From positions 1,054,001 to 1,118,000 of the forward strand of contig NZ_VEGI01000001.1 of NCBI RefSeq assembly GCF_007679325.1: DNA of 64,000 nt. Reading direction: 5' to 3'. Numbering within the stretch: position 1 is the first letter of the stretch; every line of letters starts with the position of its first letter. A program made the position numbers and the translations under genes. The stretch comes from Arthrobacter sp. U41 (GTDB lineage: Bacteria; Actinomycetota; Actinomycetes; Actinomycetales; Micrococcaceae). The notes under the pieces are model-generated. The model was not told the origin of the DNA and searched no databases. It saw nothing but the letters and a program-made list of their open reading frames with translations. This document shows positions 40,803-49,029 of this stretch, one piece after another.

Positions 40803-42392
40803 CTATTCCCACTCGATGGTTCCCGGCGGCTTGCTGGTCACGTCCAGCACCACGCGGTTCACGCCGTCCACCTCATTGGTGATGCGGTTGGAGATCCTGG
40901 CCAGCAGATCGTAGGGCAGCCGCGACCAGTCAGCCGTCATGGCGTCTTCGGAGGAGACCGGGCGCAGCACGATCGGATGCCCGTAGGTGCGGCCGTCGCC
41001 CTGCACGCCCACACTGCGGACATCCGCCAGCAGCACAACCGGCATCTGCCAGACCTCGTTGTCGAGTCCGGCGGCGGTCAGTTCGGCCCGCGCAATGGCG
41101 TCGGCCTTGCGCAGCAGGTCCAGCCGCTCCTTGGTGACTTCGCCGACGATCCGGATGCCGAGGCCCGGTCCGGGGAACGGCTGGCGTCCCACGATTTCCT
41201 GCGGCAGGCCCAGCTGGGCGCCGACGGCGCGGACCTCGTCCTTGAACAGTGCGCGCAGCGGCTCAACAAGTTCGAACTGCAGGTCCTCCGGCAGTCCGCC
41301 CACGTTGTGGTGGCTCTTGATGTTCGCGGCGCCCTCGCCGCCGCCGGATTCGACGACGTCGGGGTACAGCGTGCCCTGCACGAGGAACTTGATCTTCTCG
41401 CCGTGGGCGGCCGCCTCGGCGATGATGGCCAGCTCGGCTTCCTCAAAGGCGCGGATGAATTCGCGGCCGATGATCTTCCGCTTGGTCTCGGGGTCGCTGA
41501 CTCCGGCAAGGGCCGACTGGAAACGCTCCTGCTCATTGGCAACGTAGAGCTTGACGCCGGTGGCGGCCACGAAGTCGCGTTCCACCTGTTCGGCTTCGCC
41601 TTCGCGCAGCAGTCCGTGGTCCACGAACACACACGTCAGCTGCTCGCCGACAGCGCGCTGGACCAGGGCGGCGGCGACGGCGGAGTCAACACCGCCGGAC
41701 AGGCCGCAAATAACCCGGGCATCGCCGATCTGCTGGCGGATCCGCTCCACCTGCTCCTCGAGAATGTTGCCGGTGGTCCAGTTCGGTTCCAGCTTGGCGC
41801 CCTTGAACAGGAAGTTTTCCAGGACCTGCTGGCCGTAGGCCGAGTGCTTGACCTCGGGGTGCCACTGCACTCCGTAGAGGCTCTTCTCCTCGTTGGCGAA
41901 GGCGGCGACGTCGGCGCCTGCCGTGGTGGCGAGGACCTCAAAGCCCTCGGGCGCTTCGTGCACGGAGTCGCCGTGGCTCATCCACGTGCTCTGGTGCTGG
42001 GGCATGCCGTCCAGGATGGAGCGGCCTTCACCGATTGTGGTGGTCTCGGTGGCGCCGTACTCACGCAGTCCGGTCTGGGCCACCTTGCCGCCGAGGGCGT
42101 TGGCCATGGCCTGGAAGCCGTAGCAGATGCCGAAGACCGGGATCCCGGCCTCGAAGAGGTCCGCGCCGACGCTGGGCGCGCCCTCGGCGTAGACGCTGGC
42201 GGGTCCGCCGGAGAGGATGATGGCGGCAGGGTTCTTGGCCAGGAGCTGCTCGGTGCTGTAGGTATGCGGAACCACTTCCGAATACACGTTCGCTTCCCGG
42301 ACGCGGCGGGCGATCAGCTGCGCGTACTGGGCACCGTAGTCAACAACCAGCACGGGCTTGTGGGACGTCTGGGATGCAGTGGGAGTAGTCAC
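40803..42392 (-). CDS. guaA: GMP synthase (glutamine-hydrolysing)
   Basis: GuaA amidates XMP to GMP using glutamine and ATP. The 529-residue protein has a class I amidotransferase domain (about 13-205) with Cys90 in [10 protein letters not shown] and a synthetase domain with the P-loop [11 protein letters not shown], followed by the dimerisation region ending [14 protein letters not shown] 42392 has TAGGCT six bases upstream, so the mRNA is probably leaderless, with no room for a leader riboswitch. guaB3 and guaB lie 4-15 kb away on the same strand. Confidence 0.98.
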   Translation of the reverse strand: MTTPTASQTSHKPVLVVDYGAQYAQLIARRVREANVYSEVVPHTYSTEQLLAKNPAAIILSGGPASVYAEGAPSVGADLFEAGIPVFGICYGFQAMANALGGKVAQTGLREYGATETTTIGEGRSILDGMPQHQSTWMSHGDSVHEAPEGFEVLATTAGADVAAFANEEKSLYGVQWHPEVKHSAYGQQVLENFLFKGAKLEPNWTTGNILEEQVERIRQQIGDARVICGLSGGVDSAVAAALVQRAVGEQLTCVFVDHGLLREGEAEQVERDFVAATGVKLYVANEQERFQSALAGVSDPETKRKIIGREFIRAFEEAELAIIAEAAAHGEKIKFLVQGTLYPDVVESGGGEGAANIKSHHNVGGLPEDLQFELVEPLRALFKDEVRAVGAQLGLPQEIVGRQPFPGPGLGIRIVGEVTKERLDLLRKADAIARAELTAAGLDNEVWQMPVVLLADVRSVGVQGDGRTYGHPIVLRPVSSEDAMTADWSRLPYDLLARISNRITNEVDGVNRVVLDVTSKPPGTIEWE

Positions 42393-42398
42393 CCCACT

Positions 42399-42404
42399 AG
42401 CCTA
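42399..42404 (-). promoter_or_regulatory. -10 element of leaderless guaA
   Basis: TAGGCT, six bases (AGTGGG), then GTG 42392. Confidence 0.6.
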
Positions 42405-42455
42405 CTTTGCGGCGCCGTCCGCCTGCACATTGAGAAGCCGGTCCGGGCCCGCAAA

Positions 42456-42500
42456 CGGCCGCCGGGTAAGCGAACTCACACGGGAGCCCGACGGCGGCCG
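42456..42500 (-). terminator. Possible terminator of SURF1-DUF3817 operon
   Basis: CGGCCGCCG (42456-42464) pairs with CGGCGGCCG (42492-42500), 34 bases past the DUF3817 stop. No U-run. Confidence 0.5.
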
Positions 42501-42533
42501 GAACCGGCGGGGCAGCCACACTCCGGCGGCGGC

Positions 42534-43046
42534 TCAGTAGCGCTGCGGGGCCTGCGGGTTCGCGGCCAGCTCGGCCTCCACCTCGGCGTGGAACTTCTTC
42601 TCCACCACGAAGGACAGGAACGGCACGACGCCGCCGAGCGCCAGGACGATCATCTTCAGGAACGGCCAGCGCATCAGCGACCACAGGCGGAAGGTGGACA
42701 TGAGGTACACAACGTACATCCAGCCGTGCACGATCAGCACCGCAACGGAGAGATTCACGCCACCGATGACGCCGGGCGGCTCGGCGTCGGCGAACCCGAA
42801 GCCGAAGGGCTCACCGGTAACGGCGTTGGTTCCGCCCAGAAAGAGGTACTGGCCGAAGGCGTACCGGGCAATCAGCTCGGCGCAGAGCAGGAGCAGCATG
42901 GTGCCGGTCATGTAGGCGAGCACCTTGTAGAACTTCAGCGCCGAACGGATCTGGGCCTCGGTTCCGCCGAAGCGGCGCTTTTTGCCGGGGGCGTTTCCCG
43001 TTGCGTTGGGCTGCTGCGGCTGGATGGCCGGCTGGGGCTCGATCAT
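42534..43046 (-). CDS. DUF3817 domain-containing membrane protein
   Basis: 170 residues with about four membrane helices (near 42-62, 95-118, 120-140 and in the C-terminal part) and the DUF3817 pattern: LKFYKVLAYMTGTMLLLLC, then HGWMYVVYLMSTFRLWSLMRWP. DUF3817 proteins are integral membrane proteins of unknown function, typical of actinobacteria. ATG 43046 overlaps the SURF1 stop as ATGA, so translation is coupled. The co-transcription with a cytochrome-oxidase assembly factor suggests a role in respiratory membrane biogenesis, an inference only. Confidence 0.92.
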   Translation of the reverse strand: MIEPQPAIQPQQPNATGNAPGKKRRFGGTEAQIRSALKFYKVLAYMTGTMLLLLCAELIARYAFGQYLFLGGTNAVTGEPFGFGFADAEPPGVIGGVNLSVAVLIVHGWMYVVYLMSTFRLWSLMRWPFLKMIVLALGGVVPFLSFVVEKKFHAEVEAELAANPQAPQRY

Positions 43047-43900
43047 GATTGCACTTTCGGGTCGGTGGGGTGCGGTTCGAGGGGGTCGGGGCCGGGCTGT
43101 TCCGCGGCGTCCTGCTCTTCGTCGAGGGCGTCCTCAAGGTCGCGGCGGTAGTCGTCCTTCACCAGCCGCCACCAGATGAACAGCGCGAAGCCGGCAAACA
43201 CCACCCATTCGGCGGCGTAGAAGAGGTTGAGCCAGTTGATCTTTTCCGCCGGCGGCTGCGGGCCGATGTTCAGCGGCTTCACCTCTCCGCCGGACGCGGC
43301 GGTACTGACGTCGGTGCCGCCGGACAGCTCCGCATTCGCGGTGACGAAGCCCGGGTAGCTGCTGACGTCCCAGATGTTGATGAGCTCCGCAACGGAGACG
43401 GCGCTGGCCCGCCCGGGTCCGGCGTCGGTCCCCGGCAGCGGGGCCTCGGAGGGCAGCAGCCGTCCGGTCAGTTCAATGACTCCCGACGGCGGCGCCGCGG
43501 CGTCCGCGGGCTCGGCAACCCAGCCGCGGGCAACCGGGATCCAGGTCTGCGGCGAGGCGCCGGCTCCGGTCAGGACGGGGGCGTCTTGCACGGCCAGGGC
43601 CGAGACGATCCAGTAGCCCGTGGCGCCGCCGTTCAAGCGTCCCGGGACCAGGACCTGCTTCTGCGGATCGTACGTCCCGGTGGCCGTGACCATCTGGTCA
43701 GCGACTGAGCCAGGGAAGAAGTCCCCGGGCCGGAGCACCGTGGTCAGCGGTTTGGGTTCTTCGGTGGTGGCGGCGACCGTCACTTCCGGCTGGGTGGAAC
43801 GGCCGAACTGCCACTGGCTGAGCAGCACAAACACCCCGGAAACGACGATCGCGAACACCAGTCCGGCGATCCAGCGGGGTTTGAGGGCAGTTTTCAGCAC
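43043..43900 (-). CDS. SURF1 family cytochrome oxidase assembly protein
   Basis: SURF1 proteins help insert heme into cytochrome c oxidase. The 285-residue protein has the two-helix topology: helix one (about 9-28, WIAGLVFAIVVSGVFVLLSQ), a large extracytoplasmic domain with VLVPGRLNGGATGYWIVSAL, and a second helix (about 225-245, LFYAAEWVVFAGFALFIWW) before a charged C-terminal tail. GTG 43900 has TACGGT six bases upstream, indicating a leaderless mRNA. DUF3817 follows with an ATGA overlap. Confidence 0.93.
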   Translation of the reverse strand: MLKTALKPRWIAGLVFAIVVSGVFVLLSQWQFGRSTQPEVTVAATTEEPKPLTTVLRPGDFFPGSVADQMVTATGTYDPQKQVLVPGRLNGGATGYWIVSALAVQDAPVLTGAGASPQTWIPVARGWVAEPADAAAPPSGVIELTGRLLPSEAPLPGTDAGPGRASAVSVAELINIWDVSSYPGFVTANAELSGGTDVSTAASGGEVKPLNIGPQPPAEKINWLNLFYAAEWVVFAGFALFIWWRLVKDDYRRDLEDALDEEQDAAEQPGPDPLEPHPTDPKVQS

Positions 43901-43906
43901 CCCTTA

Positions 43907-43912
43907 ACCGTA
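43907..43912 (-). promoter_or_regulatory. -10 element of leaderless SURF1 gene
   Basis: TACGGT, six bases (TAAGGG), then GTG 43900. Confidence 0.55.
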
Positions 43913-43968
43913 CTTCGTCCGCGTGTAGAACAGCGAAACGGGCCTGCAGCGCCAGGGCCGGAGTGAGC

Positions 43969-44457
43969 TTAGTGGTCGAAGAAGACCAGGCTGGAATTGA
44001 TGAGTTCCGCGATCACTTCGGGGTCGTAGGCGCGGCGGAGCGACTCGCGGAACGACTCCTTGGACAACGACCGGGCCAGGGTGGCGAGCACTTCGAGGTG
44101 GTCGGAGAAGGAACTGGCCGGCGTGCCGATCAAGAGGACCACCGTCGCTGGGCCGTCCGCGGCGCCGAAGTCCAGCGCCTTGCCGTATTTCGTGATCCCG
44201 ACGGCGATGGAGGTCCGGGTGACGAATTCGCTGCGGGCGTGGGGCAGGCCGATGCCGCCTGGCAGACCCGTTGCCAGTTGGTGTTCACGGGCATTGACGT
44301 GCTGAAGAAAGCCGTCAAGATCGGAAATGCGTCCGGCGGCATGCATCCGTTCCGCCAGCTGGGCGGCTGCATCAATCTTGTCGGTGGCGTCCATCTCGAG
44401 GATCACCATTTCGGGGGTGGTGAGCCCGGCGTCATACCGGTCCAGTGGTTCCGCCAA
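43969..44457 (-). CDS. PTS IIA domain protein, fructose/mannitol type
   Basis: A stand-alone IIA phosphocarrier of the PTS_EIIA_2 (Fru/Mtl/Ntr) type, 162 residues. The phospho-acceptor His73 lies in GLPGGIGLPHARSEFV. MVILEMDATDKIDAAAQLAE starts the domain, and the end is INSSLVFFDH. No EIIB or EIIC gene is adjacent, so it may serve a distant permease or act in regulation. The start is TTG 44457 with AAGGGA upstream; an in-frame ATG at MVILEM would give a shorter protein. It follows glpD on the same strand after a strong hairpin. Confidence 0.87.
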   Translation of the reverse strand: MAEPLDRYDAGLTTPEMVILEMDATDKIDAAAQLAERMHAAGRISDLDGFLQHVNAREHQLATGLPGGIGLPHARSEFVTRTSIAVGITKYGKALDFGAADGPATVVLLIGTPASSFSDHLEVLATLARSLSKESFRESLRRAYDPEVIAELINSSLVFFDH

Positions 44458-44482
44458 CAGGTATCCCTTCGAAGTGGCGTCA

Positions 44483-44519
44483 GTCCGCCGGCAGTCTCCG
44501 GTGGAGGCTGCCGGCGGAC
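44483..44519 (-). terminator. Terminator of glpD
   Basis: A 12-bp perfect stem, GTCCGCCGGCAG (44483-44494) with its complement (44508-44519), 8 bases past the glpD stop and 25 bases before the IIA start. Confidence 0.75.
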
Positions 44520-44527
44520 GCTGCCGG

Positions 44528-46279
44528 TCAACGCAGCGGAACGATGTCCTCGACGCCCATTCGTGCGGCGTCGGCGGATTCGTCGTCCGGCTGCTCCTGG
44601 CTGAGCCGTTCGGCGTCGACCCTGGCCAGGTAATGCTTGATCTCGCTCTCGCGCTGGGCATCGCTCCAGCCGAGGACTTCTCCCATCAGTTTAGCGACTA
44701 CCGGTGCGGCGGACACACCGCGGTCCCAGGCCTCGATGGATATCCGGGTCCGGCGGGTCAGGACGTCCTGCACGTGGCGGGCGCCTTCATGGGTGGCGGC
44801 GTAAACGGCTTCGGCCGCCAGGTAGTCGTCGGCGCCGGGCAGCGGCTCGGCCAGCTCCGGGTTCCCCGCGATGAGGGCCAGCACCTCGGGGGCCATTGCC
44901 CCGTAGCGGTTGAGCAGGTGCTCGATCCGCGCCACATGGACGCCGGTCTCCTCGGCCATCCGGTTCCGGCGGTTCCACGCGGCCTTGAAGCCGCTGGCGC
45001 CGAGCAGCGGAATGGATTCCGTGCAGCTGGGCGGGACGCGTTCGTCCATACTGCGCGTGGCCTCGTCCACGGCGTCCTTGGCCATGACCCGGTAGGTGGT
45101 CCATTTGCCCCCGGCCACCACAACGAGGCCGGGCACCGGGTGTGCCACGACGTGTTCGCGGGAGAGTTTGGCCGTGGAGTCGTTTTCGCCGGCCAGCAGC
45201 GGGCGGAGCCCGGCGTAGACGCCTTCGACGTCCTCGCGGGTGAGCGGGCGTTTCAGGACCTGGTTCACATGCTCAAGGATGTAGTCGATGTCCTTGCTCG
45301 ACGCGGCAGGGTGGGCCTTGTCGAGGTGCCAGTCAGTGTCCGTGGTTCCGATGATCCAGTGCCGGCCCCAGGGGATAACGAAGAGGACGGATTTCTCGGT
45401 CCGCAGGATCAGACCCACTGTCGACTGGAAGCGGTCCCGCGGCACTACAAGGTGGATGCCTTTGGAGGCGCGCACCTTGAGCTGGCCGCGGTCAGTGACC
45501 ATGGCCTGGGTCTCGTCCGTCCACACGCCGGTGGCATTGATGACCTGCTTGGCCTTGATGTTGAAGGTGGAGCCGTCTTCATGGTTGACCACTTTGGCGC
45601 CCACCACCCGTTCGCCTTCCCGGAGAAAATCGACGACGGACATCTGGTTCACCGCGTGGGCGCCGTAGTAGGCCGCGGTCCGGACCAGGTTGGCGCAGTA
45701 CTTGGCGTCATCAACCTGTCCGTCGTAGTACCGGATGGACCCGACGAACGCATCGTCTTTGAGGCTCGGCGCCGCCCGCAGGGTCCCCCGCCGGCTCAGG
45801 TGCTTGTGGAACGGCACGCCGCGGCGCTGGCCGGTGGAGATGGACATGGCGTCGTAGAGGGCGATGCCGGCTCCCACGTAGGGACGTTCCAGGAAGGGTT
45901 TGGTGAGCGGGTACAGGAACGGGACGGGGCGGGCGAGGTGCGGGGCCAGCGCGGAGAGAATCAGTCCGCGTTCGTGAAGTGCCTCCTTGACGAGGGCGAA
46001 GTCGAGCATTTCCAGGTAGCGGAGGCCGCCGTGGATGAGCTTCGACGAGCGGGAGGATGTGCCCGCGGCCCAGTCGTTGGCCTCGACAATCCCGACGCTG
46101 AGGCCGCGCGTGACGGCGTCCAGGGCGGCACCTGTCCCCACGATTCCGCCACCGACGATCAGGATGTCGAGCTCCTTGCCCGGTTCCGTGGTGCCCCTGA
46201 GTACCGCGAGTGAAGCTTCGCGTTCCGCAGGCCCCAAGGCACCACCGGTCTTGGGAGAACCGCCGGGAAAACTGTTCAT
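44528..46279 (-). CDS. glpD: Glycerol-3-phosphate dehydrogenase
   Basis: GlpD is the FAD-dependent membrane-associated enzyme oxidising glycerol-3-phosphate to DHAP and feeding electrons to the quinone pool. The 583-residue protein has the FAD motif LDILIVGGGIVGTGAALDA (about 38-57), SSRSSKLIHGGLRYLE, the segment IIGTTDTDWHLDKAHP and a C-terminal helical domain. GGAGGCGTAAA precedes ATG 46279. No glpF or glpK is adjacent, so the pathway genes are elsewhere. Confidence 0.97.
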   Translation of the reverse strand: MNSFPGGSPKTGGALGPAEREASLAVLRGTTEPGKELDILIVGGGIVGTGAALDAVTRGLSVGIVEANDWAAGTSSRSSKLIHGGLRYLEMLDFALVKEALHERGLILSALAPHLARPVPFLYPLTKPFLERPYVGAGIALYDAMSISTGQRRGVPFHKHLSRRGTLRAAPSLKDDAFVGSIRYYDGQVDDAKYCANLVRTAAYYGAHAVNQMSVVDFLREGERVVGAKVVNHEDGSTFNIKAKQVINATGVWTDETQAMVTDRGQLKVRASKGIHLVVPRDRFQSTVGLILRTEKSVLFVIPWGRHWIIGTTDTDWHLDKAHPAASSKDIDYILEHVNQVLKRPLTREDVEGVYAGLRPLLAGENDSTAKLSREHVVAHPVPGLVVVAGGKWTTYRVMAKDAVDEATRSMDERVPPSCTESIPLLGASGFKAAWNRRNRMAEETGVHVARIEHLLNRYGAMAPEVLALIAGNPELAEPLPGADDYLAAEAVYAATHEGARHVQDVLTRRTRISIEAWDRGVSAAPVVAKLMGEVLGWSDAQRESEIKHYLARVDAERLSQEQPDDESADAARMGVEDIVPLR

Positions 46280-46353
46280 TTTACGCCTCCATCGGGATCA
46301 AAGCTCGTAGTGCACCACACTACTTCCAACTTCCCCGGATGGGCAGGGGGGTA

Positions 46354-47490
46354 TCAGTTGCCGGAGTAGGGCGACACCACGACGTCGACGCGCTGGAATT
46401 CCTTGAGGTCCGAATAGCCGGTGGTCGCCATCGAACGGCGCAGCGCACCGATCAGATTGGAGGTTCCGTTGGTGTGGTGACCCGGCCCGAACAGGACCTC
46501 TTCGAGCGGCCCGACGGTGCCGACGTTGACCCTGTCGCCGCGGGGAAGCTCAAGGTGGTGCGCCTCCTGGCCCCAGTGCCAGCCCTTGCCCGGGGCTTCC
46601 TCGGCGCGGGCGAGGGCGCTGCCCAGCATCACGGCGTCGGCCCCCATGGCGATGGCCTTGACGATGTCACCGGAGGATCCCATGCCGCCGTCGGCGATCA
46701 CGTGGACGTAGCGGCCGCCGGACTCATCCATGTAGTCGCGCCGGGCGGCGGCGACGTCGGAGATGGCGGACGCCATGGGCGAGTGGATGCCGAGGGCGCG
46801 GCGGGTGGTGCTGGTGGCGCCGCCGCCGAAGCCGACCAGCACGCCGGCGGCGCCGGTGCGCATGAGGTGCAGCGCCGGGGTGTAGCCGGCGGCCCCGCCG
46901 ACAATCACGGGAACGTCGAGTTCGTAGATGAACTGCTTGAGGTTCAGCGGCTCGTGGTCTTTCGAGACGTGCTCGGCCGAGACGGTGGTGCCGCGGATCA
47001 CGAAGATGTCGACGCCGGCGGCCACGACGGTCTTGTAGTGTTCCTGGGTCCGCTGCGGGGTGAGGGAGCCGGCCACGGTGATACCGGCGGCGCGGATCTC
47101 GGCGAGCCTGGACGTGATCAGCTCCGGCTGGATCGGGGCCTGGTAGAGCTCCTGCATCCGGCGGGTGACGGCCGGGCTGTTGGTCTCGTCCTGGAGCGCG
47201 CCGATCTGGTCCAGCACGGCCTGCGGATCCTCGTAGCGGGTCCAGAGGCCCTCGAGGTCCAGGACGCCGAGCCCGCCGAGGCGGCCCAGCGCGATGACAG
47301 TCTCCGGCGACATGGCCGAATCCATGGGCGCGGCGATGACCGGCATGTCGAACTTGTAGGCGTCGATCTGCCAGGCGACGGACACATCCTTGGGGTCACG
47401 CGTACGTCGGTTGGGGACGATCGCAATGTCATCCAGGGAGTAGGCACGACGCCCACGCTTGCCTCGGCCAATCTCAATCTCGTAAGTCAC
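46354..47490 (-). CDS. GuaB3 family IMP dehydrogenase-related protein
   Basis: A 378-residue TIM-barrel protein of the GuaB3 group found in actinobacteria and cyanobacteria, next to GuaB in the same chromosome. It lacks the CBS domains of GuaB. In the loop where GuaB has GPGSICTTR (catalytic Cys) it has FGGGATSTTRRALGIHSP, with Ser in place of the Cys. YMDESGGRYVHVIADGG and the tail are typical. The activity of the Cys-less actinobacterial form is uncertain. GTG 47490 has TAGCCT six bases upstream, so it is probably leaderless. Divergent from a hypothetical gene. Confidence 0.93.
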   Translation of the reverse strand: MTYEIEIGRGKRGRRAYSLDDIAIVPNRRTRDPKDVSVAWQIDAYKFDMPVIAAPMDSAMSPETVIALGRLGGLGVLDLEGLWTRYEDPQAVLDQIGALQDETNSPAVTRRMQELYQAPIQPELITSRLAEIRAAGITVAGSLTPQRTQEHYKTVVAAGVDIFVIRGTTVSAEHVSKDHEPLNLKQFIYELDVPVIVGGAAGYTPALHLMRTGAAGVLVGFGGGATSTTRRALGIHSPMASAISDVAAARRDYMDESGGRYVHVIADGGMGSSGDIVKAIAMGADAVMLGSALARAEEAPGKGWHWGQEAHHLELPRGDRVNVGTVGPLEEVLFGPGHHTNGTSNLIGALRRSMATTGYSDLKEFQRVDVVVSPYSGN

Positions 47491-47496
47491 TGCTCT

Positions 47497-47502
47497 AGGC
47501 TA
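47497..47502 (-). promoter_or_regulatory. -10 element of leaderless guaB3
   Basis: TAGCCT, six bases (AGAGCA), then GTG 47490. Confidence 0.6.
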
Positions 47503-47609
47503 TCCCAGTGAGCGCGTTATCCCTGTGAGCGGGTTATGCCGGTGAGCGCGCGCGAGGCCGACGGCCGTTCCGCTGCGGCCCGGCGTGACGGCTGCGCCGC
47601 GGCCGGCGG

Positions 47610-47615
47610 TACTCT
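47610..47615 (+). promoter_or_regulatory. -10 element of leaderless hypothetical gene
   Basis: TACTCT, six bases (GACCGG), then ATG 47622. Confidence 0.55.
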
Positions 47616-47621
47616 GACCGG

Positions 47622-48260
47622 ATGACGAAACGCTGGGTCTTCGACGGCCATATCGCCGGGATCGGGACGGAGTCCGGCCTGCGCGTGGTGGTGGGCCTCT
47701 GGCAGCAGTCCCCCTTCGGGGCCTTTGCCGACGCCATGGTGGCGTTGCCCTCCGGCCACCGGATCCTGCTCGCCCCGACCGCCGAAGTGGGCGACTTCAT
47801 TGCTGAGGTCTACAACTTCGACGAAACCCGGGTGGTCGACGTCGCGGCATCCCGCAGCGGGCACATGCTCAGAGTCGACGCCGGTCCGCTGCGGATCCGT
47901 GCCGCCGTCGGGGCCCGGACAAGCCTGGGCGCCTTTGCCAGGCTGGTCCCCCGGCCGGTGGCCGTGCATCCGCGGTGGCTGCGGGCCGTCAGCCCGCTCG
48001 CAGCCCGGCTCAGCGACGGGGTCCGCACCGCGGGCGCGGCGAAGGGAGGGCGGCAGGAGTACTACGGCGTCACCGACCTGCACCGCATCGACTCGGCGAG
48101 CGTCGGCTGGGACGGCGGAGACGCCGGGGCCCTGGCCGCCATCCGGCCCGCTGTCACGTTCGGTTTCAGCAGTGTGCCCCCGGAGCCCAGTCTTGCGCGC
48201 GTCCGGACCACCGTGCTTCAGGCCGGAGCCGATGGGAAGAAGTACCCATCTCAGGGCTGA
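47622..48260 (+). CDS. Conserved hypothetical protein
   Basis: 212 residues, soluble, no membrane segment. It begins MTKRWVFDGHIAGIGTESGL and has regular beta-rich stretches (RVVVGLWQQSPFGAFADAMV, HMLRVDAGPLRIRAAVG) and a central Arg-rich part. I do not recognise the family; it seems to be an uncharacterised actinobacterial protein. ATG 47622 has TACTCT six bases upstream, which supports the start. It is divergent from guaB3 and followed by a small membrane protein gene. Confidence 0.82.
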   Translation: MTKRWVFDGHIAGIGTESGLRVVVGLWQQSPFGAFADAMVALPSGHRILLAPTAEVGDFIAEVYNFDETRVVDVAASRSGHMLRVDAGPLRIRAAVGARTSLGAFARLVPRPVAVHPRWLRAVSPLAARLSDGVRTAGAAKGGRQEYYGVTDLHRIDSASVGWDGGDAGALAAIRPAVTFGFSSVPPEPSLARVRTTVLQAGADGKKYPSQG

Positions 48261-48322
48261 CAGGGATGGGCTAATTTGGGTTCGGAGTCCGGCGGAGCGC
48301 CGGAACAACATTGGGGGAAAAC

Positions 48323-48841
48323 ATGACGCCGGACATCACGGGAACGGACACAGCGGTGGACCGCGACGGCACGGCATTCGGTTTGGCCCAGCGCAGGTCC
48401 TGGGTCTTCTCCGCCTGGTGGTACCCCGCTGTCCTGTCTGTATCCGGCGCGGTCCAGGCCGGACTCGCTCTAGCCGTCGGCCAGAGCGCGGAAACGGGCA
48501 TTTTCCTAGCCATTCTGGGTGCGGTCTCCGCGGCCCTGGGCTGGGCCCTCACGGCCGGGCAGCGGTTCACCCGCACACCTCCCAAACCCCCATCGGATAT
48601 CCGCCGGGTGAAACAGGGAATCCGGACCACCCCCGTCATGATCCGGACCATCCTGATCGCCAGCGCGCTGGGTGTTGGTGCACTGGTGTTCTTCACGCCC
48701 AAGGGCGGCTCACCCGGATCTCTGCCGCTCTTGGGGATGCTGGCGACCTGGCCTTTGGGCCTGGCCGCGGGCCTTGCCTACACGCGCCAGCTCATGATCA
48801 AAAGTCCCATACTGTACGCGCAGTGGCTTGAACGCCGCTAA
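48323..48841 (+). CDS. Hypothetical membrane protein
   Basis: 172 residues with about four hydrophobic helices (near 32-50, 56-76, 107-127, 131-150). The N-terminus MTPDITGTDTAVDRDG is polar and the C-terminus YAQWLERR is charged. I recognise no family. GGGGGA lies five bases before ATG 48323; the TTG at 48311 is not used. It lies upstream of a secreted subtilase gene on the same strand, but a 190-base gap with its own promoter separates them. Confidence 0.78.
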   Translation: MTPDITGTDTAVDRDGTAFGLAQRRSWVFSAWWYPAVLSVSGAVQAGLALAVGQSAETGIFLAILGAVSAALGWALTAGQRFTRTPPKPPSDIRRVKQGIRTTPVMIRTILIASALGVGALVFFTPKGGSPGSLPLLGMLATWPLGLAAGLAYTRQLMIKSPILYAQWLERR

Positions 48842-48882
48842 CGCGGCCGGAGGGCCACCGGCGCGACCAAAGTAATCGATAG

Positions 48883-48928
48883 TTCACACTGACTTGACAC
48901 TTCTTGTCAATGGTTTACAAATTGTGAA
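48883..48928 (+). promoter_or_regulatory. Subtilase promoter with nested inverted repeats
   Basis: TTGACA (48894-48899) is a consensus -35, with TACAAA (48916-48921) as a poor -10 at 16-bp spacing. The -35 is half of TTGACA-CTTCT-TGTCAA (to 48910), and TTCACA (48883-48888) pairs with TGTGAA (48923-48928) around it. Such layered symmetry suggests a regulator site. The leader to ATG 49030 is about 100 bases. Confidence 0.5.
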
Positions 48929-49029
48929 AATGCCTTTACGTTTACTTTCGGCCCGCCGGGGATCTCGCCCGCCGGCCTCCACACCGGTTCCGGGCGTTCC
49001 TCAGTGCCCGGTTAAAGAAAGCAGAACCC

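Noticed and set aside
40548..43151. An 867-residue plus-strand frame across guaA and DUF3817
   Set aside because: It lies opposite guaA, DUF3817 and the SURF1 end, all recognised proteins, and shows no family sequence of its own.
44327..46213. A 628-residue plus-strand frame opposite glpD
   Set aside because: GlpD on the minus strand is clear. The composition is that of an antisense GC-rich shadow.
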